Source of the DNA: Hygrophila difformis
Lineage: Eukaryota > Streptophyta > Magnoliopsida > Lamiales > Acanthaceae
DNA length: 64,000 bases
Reading direction: 5' to 3'
Assembly (NCBI GenBank): GCA_030278955.1
Contig: JAOANR010000004.1
Location: 60,143,541 to 60,207,540 of the forward strand
Positions within the stretch are counted from its first letter, which is position 1. Each line of letters opens with the position of its first letter. Below the pieces are notes generated by a model. That model saw only the letters and a program-made list of their open reading frames with translations. It ran no database searches and had not been told where the DNA came from. Of this stretch, positions 1-15,518 are shown piece by piece. The position numbers and the translations under genes are program-made.

Positions 1-88
1 AATTTCAAACCAATACATAACAGAGTGCCTTTCAATCACAACGTGGTAATAATTAAAAGCCATCATCAATTTATTATTACGGCGGGGA

Positions 89-3455
<3,367 letters not shown>

Positions 3456-3849
3456 GGGAGACTGTGAGATTGTGGGTCTGTTATCCAAAGCAGCTTTTGC
3501 GGTAGTTTCTGATTTTATTATATTAAAAAGTTTAAATTGTAGCTTTCATTTTATACAATAACTTTTGAAAGCTGTAGCTACAATTTGAACTTCTACAAAT
3601 AAAAATTATCTAATGTAAGCATGTAGCATTCAAAAAAAAAACTAGCAAACTTATTTATATCCAATTAGAATTTTAACCAAATAATCAACCCACTATCCGA
3701 TAATGCCTACATCATAACCCAAGAATACTTATCCTTTTATGTCATTTTATAAATTTTATGACAACTACAGTTAGTTGTATCAAACACATAAATAAAACTC
3801 ACATCTACAGCTCCCACAGCTCTCAATACCTCCAGCTTCAGCCTGCAGC

Positions 3850-4905
3850 TAGGGGTGGGAATAAGCCAGGCTACCCGACAGGGGCCTACGGCCGAGCCTA
3901 CCGAAGGCCTGGCCAGGCTAGACTTTTTTTTATAAACAGGTCGGGGTCAGGCTATTTCGAAAGCCTATTAATTAGCTAAATAGACCTAGGCCAGTCTTTG
4001 TAAAAATCCTATTAGGCCTACCAGGCCGGCCTATCTATCATTATTACTAGTATGTTTATGTTTAGTACATAGGAATGTTTAGTATTGCTAGGAGTATTAT
4101 TTTATAGAAGTAATTATTTATGTAGAAGTATTATTAATTTATTATTATTAGTGTGTTTTAAAAATACTTATAAGTTTTTTCTCGCATATAAATAGTTGTA
4201 GATAAGACTTGTCCAAGTGCACAAATTCATGTCTTCAAACCTTATAGTTACATTCGAACATATATCAAAGAATTTTAACTTGATTTTAAAATAGGCTTAA
4301 TCAGACTTTTAAAAGACTTAAAAACCGGCCTATTTAAATAAAGAGACTAGGCTTGGGCCTATAAGACTACCTCCATCAATGACCACTCCACCCCAACCCC
4401 AACCGCCACCTCATCATTAATACCACTCTTGCTATATTTTTTCTAAATACATAATATATCAATTTTGATATTTTTAACCCATTTTAAAATTTATATAAAC
4501 TAAAAATAAATAAAAAATATATATTAATATTCTAAATTTCTTATTCTTTATAATTAAGATAAGATATTTTATATTTTGATATATTAATTTTTTTATATCT
4601 CAATATAATTTAAAATTATATAAATTAAAATAATTATATATAATATTGTGATTGGATGGTTGGGTGGTTATTGATAAAGTATGTAAAATTGAAGTGGTTG
4701 GGTTGGGATGGATATTGATGAGTTGGAAGAGAGAGAAATTAATAAAATAATAAGATGGTTGGATGGTTGGGGTTGTCATTGATAATGATTGTCTAAGATA
4801 AGCCTATCAAAGGTAATATAGGCCACGCTCGGGCCTTAAAAATTCGACGCAGGCCTAGGCCGTTCAAGCCAAGGCCTAGCCCGGCCTAACTTACTTCCAC
4901 CCCTA
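3850..4905. mobile_element. hAT-type element (TAGGGGTGGGAATAAGCC family), copy 1
   Basis: Inverted ends TAGGGGTGGGAATAAGCC and TAGGGGTGGAAGTAAGTTAG, with a perfect 8-bp target duplication CCTGCAGC at 3842-3849 and 4906-4913. Same family as the element at 23,106-23,774. It is longer because another MITE sits in its core. Confidence 0.92.
4375..4784. mobile_element. MITE nested in the hAT element at 3850-4905
   Basis: Ends ATCAATGACCACTCCACCCC and, inverted, ATCAATGACAACCCCAACC flank an AT-rich core. The other copy of the host family (23,106-23,774) lacks this block, which supports a later insertion. Confidence 0.6.
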
Positions 4906-4913
4906 CCTGCAGC

Positions 4914-5505
4914 TATAGCTCACACCTACAATCTTGTGTGCATAATAGATCCTGAGAGAGACACAAATACAGATTACAGAGCAATCAAAGTAATGAAATC
5001 AGCAGCGAACGGGAGACCAATCTCATGTATGGTGATTCTTCCTAATTCTGCACCGACGGAGGACTTCAATTCCGTCTTGAATCATTATCAATTCAAATTT
5101 GGCATATACTAGTTAATTATTATGACTATTTTTTTAGGCACGAAAATTTAAGTAGATATATTTAATAATTAATTTGATATTAGTAAGTAATACGTTGAGA
5201 CTTAACGCACATAAATATATATTTTATAAACATATATATATGTATATGAAGTGATGAGAATAAATTATATTTTGAGAAAAAGAAAAAATGTGTAATGATG
5301 TTATATACTCCCTCTATTCTTTTTAAACTTTTAAACTTTTCAATATACATTTTTAATCATTAATAACTCAAATTTTTTACACGTAAAAATTAAAAAAATT
5401 TATATTATAAAACAACGCGATTAAAAGATCCAACAATATCTCAATTGATTATGTTTCATCTTACACAACTGTGCCAAAAAGTTAAATCCGTGAAAGAATT
5501 TAGGC
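4914..5505. other. Intergenic AT-rich DNA, no gene seen
   Basis: No coding or RNA feature recognised. 5,310-5,450 looks like part of a Stowaway-type MITE (TACTCCCTCTATTC left end), but a matching right end is not clear. A short stretch near 5,010 (GGGAGACCAATCTC) recurs near 37,080 in DNA of unknown nature. Confidence 0.5.
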
Positions 5506-5664
5506 ATGACGACGGTGGCGCTGTGGGTGGCGAACCTGGTTCGTCATTTCGAGTGGGCGGAGGATGCGGCGGCGCCGGTGGAATTGGCCGAGGTGCTGAA
5601 GCTGTCGTGTGAAATGAAGAATCCGCTGTCTGCGGTTGCGGTGATACGGAATGTTCCAATTTAA
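5506..5664 (+). pseudogene. Cytochrome P450 C-terminal fragment
   Basis: A 52-codon open frame ending in TAA reads like the tail of a plant microsomal P450 (CYP89/CYP77-like): [13 protein letters not shown] near its start, then [13 protein letters not shown], matching the family's VANLV..FEW ... F..VMKNPL.A ending. The haem-binding FxxGxRxCxG loop and everything N-terminal are missing. It is much more GC-rich than its surroundings, as expected for a coding remnant. I read it as a relic or captured fragment; the frame alone cannot make a working enzyme. Confidence 0.55.
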
Positions 5665-5860
5665 GGGCGTGTTTGGTTGCTAGTGTTTTTTATGTTTGGT
5701 AGAAAATGGTAGGGAAATGTTGGGTGGGGGAAATTGTGTGGGGGGAGTGGTGGGGTTGCATGAGTAATGTAATGTAATGTATTTTTGTGGACAGGGCGTG
5801 TTTGGTGTTTGGCTCCCAATTTTGGTCAAATTTCCCCCCCTACGGACTCAGTTGAATTTA

Positions 5861-6135
5861 CTCCCTCCGTCCCATATTTATCTTCTTACTTTCCATTTTT
5901 GGACGTCCCACATTTATCTTCCTACCCCAAAAAGGGAATTTTTTTTTTTACTAAAATGTCCCTACATGTCCATATATTTACAGAAAAACCAATCCTTAAT
6001 TTTACTAACAATTGCACTACAAGACAAAACGAGACAAATTTACCCCTCAAAAAGTACACATGAAAATAATAAAATACAACTTTCTTAAACTCCGTATCTA
6101 CAGTGTCGAAGAAGATAAATATGGGACGGAGGGAG
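5861..6135. mobile_element. Stowaway-type MITE
   Basis: CTCCCTCCGTCCCATATTTA at the left and TATGGGACGGAGGGAG at the right form the terminal inverted repeat, flanked by TA on both sides (5859-5860, 6136-6137). Confidence 0.85.
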
Positions 6136-6303
6136 TAATGCTAACGTTTTTCTCTCTAAAAAAAAATACTTAATGAATAGTATCAACTATGCAAAGGGTG
6201 ATGTTATAAAAAAAATTGAGGGAGTATATTCGAAAGAGAATGTTTATGATAATATAATTAAATTATTTTTAAAACTAATAGAGATTAATATTTGCCCGGT
6301 ATA

Positions 6304-6470
6304 GGGGGTTGGGGACTTACCCTAGTGGTCAAGTCTCCCGTCTCCCAACCATAGGTTGAGGGTTCGATCCCCACCCGGCCCGCTATCCCTCCCCTTTATC
6401 CCCTTTGTAATTTGTGTGATTTGGGCTCCCACACACATTTGCCGACACATGAGTGTCACCGTTTACCAAA
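6304..6470 (+). mobile_element. tRNA-derived SINE, family 1
   Basis: Pol III-like box A region (CCTAGTGGTCAAGTC) and box B (GGTTCGATCCCC), then a family tail (CCCTTTGTAATTTGTGTG...GGGCTCCCAC). Perfect 17-bp target duplication AATATTTGCCCGGTATA at 6287-6303 and 6471-6487. At least five relatives in this window. Confidence 0.9.
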
Positions 6471-6510
6471 AATATTTGCCCGGTATAAACCTATCAGATC
6501 AATAAATAAA

Positions 6511-6774
6511 TAATCCCTCCGTATTCAAAATTTTTTAACATTCCATATTTTCACGCAATCCAATACACATTTTTATAGAGTAATGTCACAAATTTTATAA
6601 AAGATAAAATTATAAAACTTTAATATTCTAAAAGTATATGATTAGACGAATCTAACACGATTTCACTTGACTATATTTTATCTTATATTACTATGTTAAA
6701 ACGACGAAACAAAGTAACTCAATAAAAAGTGTTTACTATGCAAACGTTAGAATTATATAAATACGGAGGAAGTA
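6511..6774. mobile_element. Stowaway-type MITE
   Basis: Left end TAATCCCTCCGTATTC and right end ATACGGAGGAAGTA are inverted copies; the core resembles other MITEs of this family in the window. Confidence 0.7.
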
Positions 6775-6859
6775 ATACTTTATTTAATTAAAAATAATAT
6801 TTAAAATACAATAAAATTTAAATATAAGTATTAAGTATAATATAAAAATTTTCCTCAAA

Positions 6860-8880
6860 ATTTGCTGAAAATTTCATTATAAACAACATTTCTTGTTGTA
6901 TCTTGAGTTAATCCGTCTTCATTACATATTAATACTTTGAGTCTCCTCTTGCTAGTGACACGAGATATCGCAACATATAACTATTATGGCTAAAAAATTG
7001 GTTTTGGAAGATAGAGTTCAACATTTTTTAAAGATTGACATTGACTTTTGTTTATAGTTATAGCAAAATAAACTGTCAGTGAGAATTGTCTCATCTGAAA
7101 TCAAATAGGGAATTTGGTTAAATCAAACGGGCTCATAGTCATTCTACCAATCAAGAATTTCATACTTTCATGGTTTCCTGAAATTAGTTTAGTCTCAATT
7201 ATATGGTTCCGCATATGGGTTACTATCATCATACTTCCATTGCATAATTATTTGATGGATCTATATTCCTAAGAAGCATGACTATGCAGCCCTCATTCAA
7301 TTTTATTTCATGATTCGATAATACAAAACACTTGGCAGTGTTTAGATATCCGGTTAAAATATTTCATCGTCATTATCTAGGCTTTCATCCTCTTGACAAA
7401 TATTACTAGAACTGAAATATGCATTTTCAATTGCAGATATACGTTTCATGATGTAATCATTGATCGTATCAACCATTTTATTGGTAGGGGCTAGTACAGT
7501 ATTATCTTTAAAAATATCTGGATTTGAATTAGTGCAATATATATTTGCAGATGTACTCTCAAAAAACAACGCTATAGGATCACCCATAACGTTTATAAGA
7601 AATTCATTTGAAAATGTCACATCTGATTGTACATCTCTAAGATCAATACCAACTTTACCATCACTTACATTAAGTATCCATTTTAAAATTTTTATGCTAT
7701 ATATAAATTTCATTGTAAAGAATATTTCTTGTGGTATCTTGAGTTAATCCATCTTCATTACGTATTAATATTTTGAGTCCCCTCTTGCTAGTGATACGTA
7801 ATATTGCAACATATAACTGTTCATGGCTAAAAACTGGTTTTGGAAGATAAAGTCCAATATTTATTAAAAATTGGCATTGACTTTTATTTATAATCATAGA
7901 AAAACAGTTTGCGAGTGGAAATTTTCTCATCTCAAATCGAATAGACAATTAGGTTAAATCAGACGGACTAATAATCATTCTACCAATAAAGAATTTTATA
8001 TTTTCATGGTTTTCCGAAATTGTTTAGCCTCAATTATATGGCTTCGCATATTGGTTACTATCAGCATGCTTCCATTGCATAATTATTCGATGGATCTATA
8101 CTCCTAATAAGCATGACTATGCAGCCCTCATTCAACTTTATTTCATGATTCATTAATTTAGAACACTTGATCGTGTTTAGATATTCGGTGAAAATATTTC
8201 ATCGTCATTATCTATGTTTTCATCTCTTGACAAATATTGTAAGAACCGAGATATACATTTTCCTTTGCAGACATATACTTCATGATGTAATCATTGATCA
8301 TATCAACCATCTCATTGGTAGTGGCTAGTATAGCACTATCATAAAAATAACTGAATTTGAAGTGATGCAGTTTATATTTTGTTTATGTACTCTCAAAAAA
8401 TGACGCTATAGGATCACCCATAGAATTTATAAGAATATCATTTGAAAATGTCACATCTGATTGTACATCTCCAAGACCAATGCCAGATTTACCATCACCT
8501 ACATCAAGTATCAATTTTGCAAATTTCTAACATACGTAATTTTCATTGTAAATGACATTTTCTTGTAGTATCTTGAGCTAATATATTTTAATTACATTTT
8601 AATACTTTGAGTCAAGTATTGCTGGTGACACAAAATATTGCAACACATTTTAATTCTTTAGAGATTGACGTTGACTTTCGTTTATAATCATAAAGAAATA
8701 AATTGCGATTAAGAATTTTCTAATATGAAATCGAATGGAGAATTTGGTTAAATCGGAATTTTCTACTTTCATGTTTTCCGAAATTAATTTAGCCTTAATT
8801 ATATGGTTCCACATCTTGGTTACTATCAACCTGCTTCCATTGCATGATTTATCTGATAAGTCTATATTCCTAAGAAGCAT
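6860..8880 (-). pseudogene. Helitron PIF1-like helicase C-terminal remnants, tandemly repeated
   Basis: Minus-strand translations match the C-terminal part of Helitron RepHel proteins. One block (about 7354-7713) reads LRDVQSDVTFSNEFLINVM...NTVLAPTNKMVDTINDYIM; the next (about 7697-7948) reads FSMIINKSQCQFL..IGLYLPKPVFSHEQLYVAI.RITS..GLKILI, the family's MTINKSQGQT...YLPKPVFSHGQLYVALSR region. The C-terminal block occurs three times (about 6,870-7,330; 7,700-8,170; 8,540-8,870) and the preceding block twice (7,354-7,713; 8,200-8,530), so roughly 850 bp were duplicated in tandem. All copies have stops or shifts. The Rep (HUH) domain and the helicase N terminus are absent. Confidence 0.75.
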
Positions 8881-9034
8881 AAAAACTGAAAATTGTGCGA
8901 ATAAAAATGTAAAAATAAAACAAAATAAATAAATTAACATACAAAATGTAATATAAATAAATAAATAATGCAAAATTTGATTTTTCAAATCTTTTAAAAA
9001 CTAAAAACCAGGGGAATTCCATATAAACAACAAA

Positions 9035-10535
9035 GGAAAAATGGACAAATAAGTCCTTTTTCTTTTCCAAAAATCCAAATCAGTCATTTTTCTATTTTAT
9101 TACCAAAATAGTCCGCCACAAATGCTAATTATATCCAAATCAGTCCCTTTTTCACTAATTATGCTCTAATTGTCGATGTGGCAAGCGTTTAAATTTAAAC
9201 CTGACACATGGGCATAATATTAGTCCATTTTCTTTTATGTTTTGCCAATTCAGTTCTAAACTTTTATTTTTCATTTAGTCATCTACCAAAATCAGTCATT
9301 TTAAATGATTTAACTTGAATTTTTGGAAAGTTATGGATACAGAAACCCTTGATATTATTGAAAAAAATATTAAAAATATTATTCAAATATTATTAAAAAT
9401 ATTTAAAAAATAGCCTGAATTTTATTGTCCATGCTTCCTGCATCCATAATCTTTCAAAAAGTAAAATTAAATCTTTTACACAAAAATTAAAATTAATTCA
9501 TTTACTCAAACCTTGCTACGTTCTAAGGTAGGAAACAATGTATGATTGTGCTAATTGTTGCTGAAGGAAACCAGAACCAATGAACCATCGGGTACGGCCG
9601 GGTGGTTAAAGAGAACCCGTAAAATCCCAGAACTTGGAAGACCCGATAACAAGGCAGTCAAACCCAATGTATAAGGTTTGATGTTTAATTTTATTTACGG
9701 AAGTATTTTTTTTTGAGGGTAAATAAACTTATTCCATAAAATCACCACAATTTGGCAATACAGTACTCACAATAAACCATTTGAGTATTCAACCTCCAAA
9801 GATTAAAAGCACATAAAACAGCCACTAAAAAAAGGAAAACAGCCAAAAAAACACAGCGAACATAATGCTCGGTATCATCACGAACGCTGCTGCACCCTTG
9901 AATCATCGACAGCATCATCACAACACCATGGATCATCAATGCACAATAACATCATCCTCAGCAGCAACATGATGGCAGTACCAGCTCTCCAAATCTTGGC
10001 ATAGCTTTAGCAATAGTATTAGACCTTGACCTACTTGCCAACTCCAGCCTCTGATAACGAATATTCAAAACACCTGCTTCAACCCATCCTTACCACCTCT
10101 ACACATAGCAACCAATCCTTGACCAAGATAAATTAAGCATAGCTTCCATTTTATTTACGGAAGTATGTTGGCATTTATTTGATAAATGGATTAGTAATAA
10201 TAAAATATTTAAGGTTCTGGGCCTGAAATGAAATAATTTGATATGTTGGAGACCAATTAATATAAAAATGACTGATTTGGGTAGAGGACTAAATGGAACA
10301 AAATAAAAGTTTATGACTGAATTGATAAAATATAAAAGAAAAATGACTAATATTATGCCCACGTATCAGGTTTAAATTTAAACCCTTGCCACGTCGGCAA
10401 TTAAAGAATAATTAGTGAACAATGGACTGTTTTGGACATAATTAGCATTTGTAACGGACTGTTTTGGTAATAAAATAGAAAAAGGACTGATTTGGATTTT
10501 TGGAAAAGAAAAAATACCTATTTGTCCATTTTTCC
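9035..10535. mobile_element. Long-TIR Mutator-like foldback element
   Basis: The arm from 9035 (GGAAAAATGGACAAATA...) is repeated inverted up to 10535 over several hundred bp. Near-perfect 10-bp flanking duplication: AAACAACAAA (9025-9034) and AAACTACAAA (10536-10545). Long arms and 9-10-bp duplications suit Mutator-like elements. No transposase is visible. A LINE fragment is inserted in the middle. Confidence 0.8.
9707..10147 (-). mobile_element. 5'-truncated non-LTR retrotransposon (LINE) copy
   Basis: An insertion with a perfect 19-bp target duplication, ATTTTATTTACGGAAGTAT (9688-9706 and 10148-10166), beginning with a run of T, i.e. an A tail on the minus strand. This is typical of target-primed reverse transcription. 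About 440 bp remain; no complete domain is recognisable. Confidence 0.8.
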
Positions 10536-10545
10536 AAACTACAAA

Positions 10546-11377
10546 TGCTATATCTTTTAAAAATTAAAAATTGTGGGAATTCCATATAAATTGGAAACTG
10601 CATAGTATCTTTTAAAAACTGTCCATATTCAAATTAATATATCTTTTCACATAATTCAATAAATAAATACAAAAATCTTAAATTTAAAATAAATAAATAA
10701 AAGTGGAAATTTTGAAATTTCAAATTTTTAAAAATTCGAAAATTGTGGGAATTCGATATCTTTTAAAAACTACCTATTGGGATATCCATATTCAAGATTT
10801 ATATAGTACCTTTTAACATGAATAAATAAATAAATATAAATATAAAAATCTAAAATTAATTTAAAACAATGCAAAAATCTATAAAAATTGAAAATTTGAA
10901 ACAGAAGCATTACATTAAATGTCGACTGTCTCGACCACTAATGGTTTTATAAATATATAGATGACTAAATTTAACTATTCCCCCAATCCCATTTATAATG
11001 ATTATATGACACTATTTATTATTTAACTTAGACTCAATATTATTATAATGATGTAAAAAGAAAAAAATAGTCAAGTGTAACATTGTTAGATCGTGTAATC
11101 ATATAATTTTAGAATATATATTTCATAAACTTTTACTTATATCAATTCTAAGATATTGATGGCTAAATAAAAATAAATGCATTGGACTTGGTGCCGAAAA
11201 TACAATTGTCAGTCTTAATAGAATATGGGGAGCAATTAAGAATCTAATCATAATTAATTAAGATTCTAATTATATTTATATTGATTTAATTTTCTTAAAA
11301 TAGAAAGTGGTCATTGTTATTGGGATAACCCAAAAAATAAAGGTAGACAAAAAATAATAAATTACATTTATATATTA
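10546..11377. other. AT-rich intergenic DNA
   Basis: No gene seen. A short sequence (AAAATTGTGGGAATTCCATAT) recurs around 9,010, 10,570 and 10,740, so this stretch may be part of an older repeat that the foldback element entered. Confidence 0.4.
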
Positions 11378-11740
11378 CTAGCATACCCGCCCGCGCATTG
11401 CGCGGTAAGTAAAATTTATATATATTTTTTAAAATAACATAAGATTTTAAAAGTTCAAATATTGTACATAGTACATATAATTTGGTTCATGCGGAGTTGG
11501 AAACTTAATCAAGTGGTATCTCCCCAACTCCCAACCTATAGGTTGGATGTTCGAATCCCCATCCAACTCCCTATCTCTTTCCTTTGTTCCCTTTGTAATT
11601 ATGTAGCATGAGCTCCCAGCACCTTTTCCAGGCCTTCAATGGCTTCTTCAAAAAAATTTGGTTCATGCTAATTTTCTGACCACATTATTGAGAAAAAATG
11701 TGACAAAGTGGTTTAGCAATTGTCAATTATGTTATTTTCC
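11378..11740 (-). mobile_element. Helitron 3' end
   Basis: On the minus strand the sequence ends with a hairpin (CCGCGC-AAT-GCGCGG), a short spacer and CTAG followed by T, the standard Helitron 3' terminus. The adjoining few hundred bp match, inverted, the 3' part of the Helitron ending at 19,092. The 5' end is uncertain; a TCTCTATATAAAAAC sequence on the minus strand near 15,505 is one candidate. Confidence 0.65.
11493..11654 (+). mobile_element. tRNA-derived SINE, family 1, inside a Helitron
   Basis: Box A-like TCAAGTGGTATC and box B-like GTTCGAATCCCC, with 14-bp target duplications AATTTGGTTCATGC at 11479-11492 and 11655-11668. The related Helitron at 17,992-19,092 lacks it at the equivalent place (near 18,985). 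Confidence 0.85.
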
Positions 11741-11765
11741 TAATATTGTTGTTTTATAGATTTAG

Positions 11766-12229
11766 TGGGTGTCTGTTTGTACGTTTTGGGCCTGATTATC
11801 TGATTATTGCGTTTGCAATATGCAAATAATCAGTTAATTTTGTTTGTGTACTAACTTTCAATAATCTATTATTTGCATTTTGAGGAAATGAAAATGCTAT
11901 TTTCTTGCAGCACCATTTTGGTGCTGCAAGAAAATTGCGTTTAGCATTTTGAGGAAATGGAAATGCTATTTTCTTGCAGGTCCATTTTGGTGCTGCAAGA
12001 AAATTGCTTTTAGCCAAAAGTAGATTTTACCATATTATTGCCTTTTGAGGTAATGAAAAATGCAAATCCAAATACTTTTTAATGATTATCTGATTATTGC
12101 GATTTGAAACAACATAAGCTCATCCAAACACTTAATTTTATACGACACATTTTGTTACAACAATTATCTGATTATCCGTTTTCTAAACGCTGCAGCACTT
12201 TTTAAAACGCACATCCAAACATCCTCTTA
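11766..12229. mobile_element. MITE with terminal GGGTGTxTGTTTG repeats, copy 1
   Basis: The left end TGGGTGTCTGTTTGTACG pairs with the inverted right end (AAAACGCACATCCAAACATCC). The interior is palindromic around TGCAGCACCATTTTGGTGC and contains a tandem duplication of about 68 bp (about 11,885-12,015). Copies at 15,096-15,485 and, partial, near 45,300-45,440. Confidence 0.75.
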
Positions 12230-12755
12230 GCCAAAGGCATGCCTCGTTTCGTGCATAAAAGCAAGCTTCTCTTCCAATAGAAGTTCAGAGTTGCACACCA
12301 TTCTTAGTTGGGTTGTGACCTCATCTATGTACTCCTTTTATCAGCTTTGGCACATGAAGTCTCCATTTGTGAAGCTCCGAATTGCTCATATTACCCAAAT
12401 TCCTCACCAAATCTGCCCTCATATAAAACATGATGTCCCTTAGAGAACCATTTGTATTGAATTATTTTTTGCTCGGGTATGCAGTTTGACTATGTACTGT
12501 ATTGGCGGAAGCTTTCAATAAATATATTATTCTCAAAAAAAATAAAAAAAACATCTTAGCCCATAATCAATTTGATTTTACATTATTTAATTTAAAATAA
12601 TACATTTGATACGAATTATGTAATATATTTGATTTATATTTTTAAATTTATAATTTCCTATATAATTTTAACTCCATTTTATATCTTATATGTTAATTTA
12701 TTATTATATATTACACTAATAATGCTACTGGACTACTTGACCAATAGTCTGCCTC
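12230..12755. other. No gene recognised
   Basis: A mixed stretch (12,240-12,540) ending in an A-run looks like a non-LTR 3' tail but matches nothing I can name; the rest is AT-rich. Confidence 0.35.
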
Positions 12756-12759
12756 CCGC

Positions 12760-12911
12760 ACCTGGCGAGAGACGTCTTTGACCGATATTCAGTTCATCAT
12801 GTACTTTGCGAGGGTAAAATGGACGTTGATTGTCTAGCAAAATGTGGTGTATCTTTAGAAGAATTCTACACTACTTGGACATTCCCCCAGATTTCACGCA
12901 CAGGGTATTAG
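12760..12911 (+). pseudogene. LINE (L1-type) RNase H C-terminal fragment
   Basis: The frame around 12,800-12,911 reads VLCEGKMDVDCLAKCGVS, EEFYTTWTFPQ and then a TAG stop. This matches the end of the L1-type RNase H domain (REGNxVADxLAKxG...TTWTFPP). A better preserved relative is at 60,171-60,460. The 5' part is absent and the copy is degraded. Confidence 0.7.
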
Positions 12912-13148
12912 CGGCGGATTCTTCTGGCGTATGGTTCCCAAGAGCCTAAGTGTTCGCTCATTTTTTCTTTCTACTTTTTGGACACCTCTTTTTGTTGCTC
13001 TTTTTCCCTTTATTTTCTTTTCAATTTGTTACTTGGCGTCAGCTTCCCATAAAATAATAATAATCTTAGAATATTGTTCACATAAATATGGAGTGACTAT
13101 TGCAAATCTAATCATGAATATATAATTATCATATTATATTATACTATA

Positions 13149-13330
13149 CTTCCTCCGTTTCATTTTAAGTGTTACACTTTCCTTTTTTGGGTGTTTCATA
13201 ATAAATGTTACATTACCATATATAGAATGCTTTTAAAGGAATAAAACTTCCACTAAAGTACTTTTGTTCCTTGCATTGAATCCCGTGCCATTTTCTTATG
13301 TTACACTTATTTTGCAATGAAGTGAGTATT
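13149..13330. mobile_element. Stowaway-type MITE, degraded
   Basis: Left end TACTTCCTCCGTTTCATTTT, degraded right end GAAGTGAGTA; TA at both ends. Confidence 0.55.
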
Positions 13331-13340
13331 ATATTATATG

Positions 13341-13818
13341 TAGGGATGAAAACGATACGGATATGATCGGATAGTATCGTATACGAATATATATTATCCC
13401 ACATTTTTTTCTCAGATTCGGATTGAATATAGATATGCCGGATACAAATACATGTCGGATACAGATTCAATTGGATACAGATTATCGGATAATTTTTAAT
13501 CTTTTTTGAAAATTTGATATAAAAATTACCGAATAATTTATATTTTGTTATAATTATTGATAATTTTTAATTGATAAATAATAACATGTTAATATTTTCG
13601 TATATCCATATTTAAAATCTGGATAATATCCTGTCAATTTTCGGATACGGTCAGATATTTTCGGATATGAATACGAATGCATATATTAAATTAGAGATTC
13701 AAATTCGGATGCGAATATTGAAATATCTGGCTGGATAGTCGGATACAGATTTAGATTCGAATATAATCGGATACGGCATCGGATCAGTCTAATATTCACC
13801 GTACCCCTTTCACCCCTA
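13341..13818. mobile_element. Ac-like hAT non-autonomous element
   Basis: Left end TAGGGATGAAAACGATACGG and inverted right end TAGGGGTGAAAGGGGTACGG; 8-bp target duplication ATTATATG / ATTATAAG (7 of 8) at 13333-13340 and 13819-13826. The interior is rich in the motif CGGATA. Confidence 0.85.
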
Positions 13819-13826
13819 ATTATAAG

Positions 13827-15095
13827 TATATATATATTATACAACTATATAGTACTATATTTATTAAATTAGACGAAGTTAAAAGATGTTGTATATCATA
13901 GTAAATCTTTTTAATTTATGTAGTATTATTATACCTTTTATATTAATTAGTAAATCTTTTTAAAAATATAGGATCGATATCCACCTTATATATATATATA
14001 TATCAACCATTCAAAATTAGATTGAGATCTTCTAAAATAATAACAAATCACTATGCTAAATAAAAAGTTGAGAAAAAATAAACATATAATTTAAATCATT
14101 CCCTATCCAATTTATTAGATTATTCCCAATTTTCTTGAATTCAATTAAATAATGATTGTTTTCTACTTTATAGTGAACTTAAATAAATTTAAAAAATATA
14201 TAAAAATTTAAAAATGTATCCAAAAGGAAAGATGTCAAAAAGGGAATAATCTATTAACAAAAGAGAAAAAATACATAAATTAAAAAGTAAAGTGGAAACA
14301 TCTCCAAATTTATTCTCTTCGGTTTTTTTTTTCTTCAAATTTTGAATAAAGACAAAAAAAACAAACAATAACAAAATCAACATAAAATAGATTCATGATA
14401 TACAAAAATTTTGAGTAGTATACAAAGGAGAATCATAAAAATAATTTGTAGAGTATCACTTCATTGCAATCCCACTAATATTCACGTTCGCGTAAAAAAA
14501 AATATCTTACATGAATAGCAAGACGAAGAATATATTGTAATCTGAGAAAAATTAACCTGAAACAAAAGAAATATTAGGAGAACATTGGCGTGGGAAACAT
14601 TGTAATACATGAGAAGAAGAAACAAAAGACATTGTTTAAATATAAAATCAATGTTGAGAAGATAAAACAAAGAATGAAGAAATAAAATGTGAGGTGATGA
14701 GAATTTCAAGACAACCATGATATTAGATAAATAAATGGAATATTTATAGAGAAATATGATGAGGTTATGTGGAGATATATATGTGAATATTTATAGAGAA
14801 ATAGGTACAGATATGATTGGACTATATTGTTTATATATATAGATTGATAATAGATAATAGATATATTAAAGAATTTATAGATATGAATATATAATATAAT
14901 ATATATATGTGTGTGTGGTCTTTATCCGAATGAATTTTATATTTTCAAATCTTATATGAATTAATATTGGATATTAATAAAATTTATGGATATTTCAATA
15001 TAGAATATTAAAATTTTAGGATTAAACATTGTTGGATGAATTAGATGTGATTGTTGAAACAAGGGGGTGGGGAAGTGGGGGGAAACTTGACTATG
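13827..15095. other. AT-rich DNA without recognisable gene
   Basis: Very AT-rich, with short open frames typical of low-complexity sequence. No conserved protein, RNA or complete transposon recognised. Confidence 0.5.
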
Positions 15096-15485
15096 AGGGT
15101 GTTTGGATGTGCGTTTTGAAAAGTGCTGCAGCGTTTAGAAAACGGATAATCAGATAATTGCTGTAACAAAACGTGCTGTAGAAAATTAAGTGTTTGGATG
15201 GGTTTATGCTGTTTCAAATCGCAATAATCTGATAATCATTAAAAAGTGTTTGGATTTGCATTTTTCATTACTCAAAAAGCAACAATATAGTAAAATCTAT
15301 GTTTAGCTAAACGCAATTTTCTTGCAGCACCAAATTGTAGCTGCAAGAAAATAGCGTTTTCATTCCCTCAAAACGCAAATAATAGATTATTAGAAGTTAG
15401 TACACAAACAGGATTAACTGATTATTTGCGTTTTGCAAACGCAATAATCAGATAATCTGTCCCAAAACGCACAAACAAACACCCT
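15096..15485. mobile_element. MITE with terminal GGGTGTTTG repeats, copy 2
   Basis: AGGGTGTTTGGATGTGCG at the left and CGCACAAACAAACACCCT at the right are inverted repeats. Same family as 11,766-12,229. The target duplication is not clear. Confidence 0.8.
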
Positions 15486-15518
15486 CTATATTGTTTTTAT
15501 ATAGAGATAGATATACTA

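Noticed and set aside
6304..6400. Genuine tRNA genes suggested by box A and box B motifs (also at 11.5, 15.9, 16.2, 17.4, 22.1 and 61.9 kb)
   Set aside because: The sequences do not fold into a full cloverleaf by eye, continue into a shared SINE tail, and are flanked by target duplications.
7354..7713. A host protein-coding gene of 119 aa
   Set aside because: It matches the Helitron helicase and is repeated with disabling changes next door.
9742..9939. A 65-aa membrane-like protein
   Set aside because: It lies wholly inside the LINE insertion bounded by a 19-bp target duplication.
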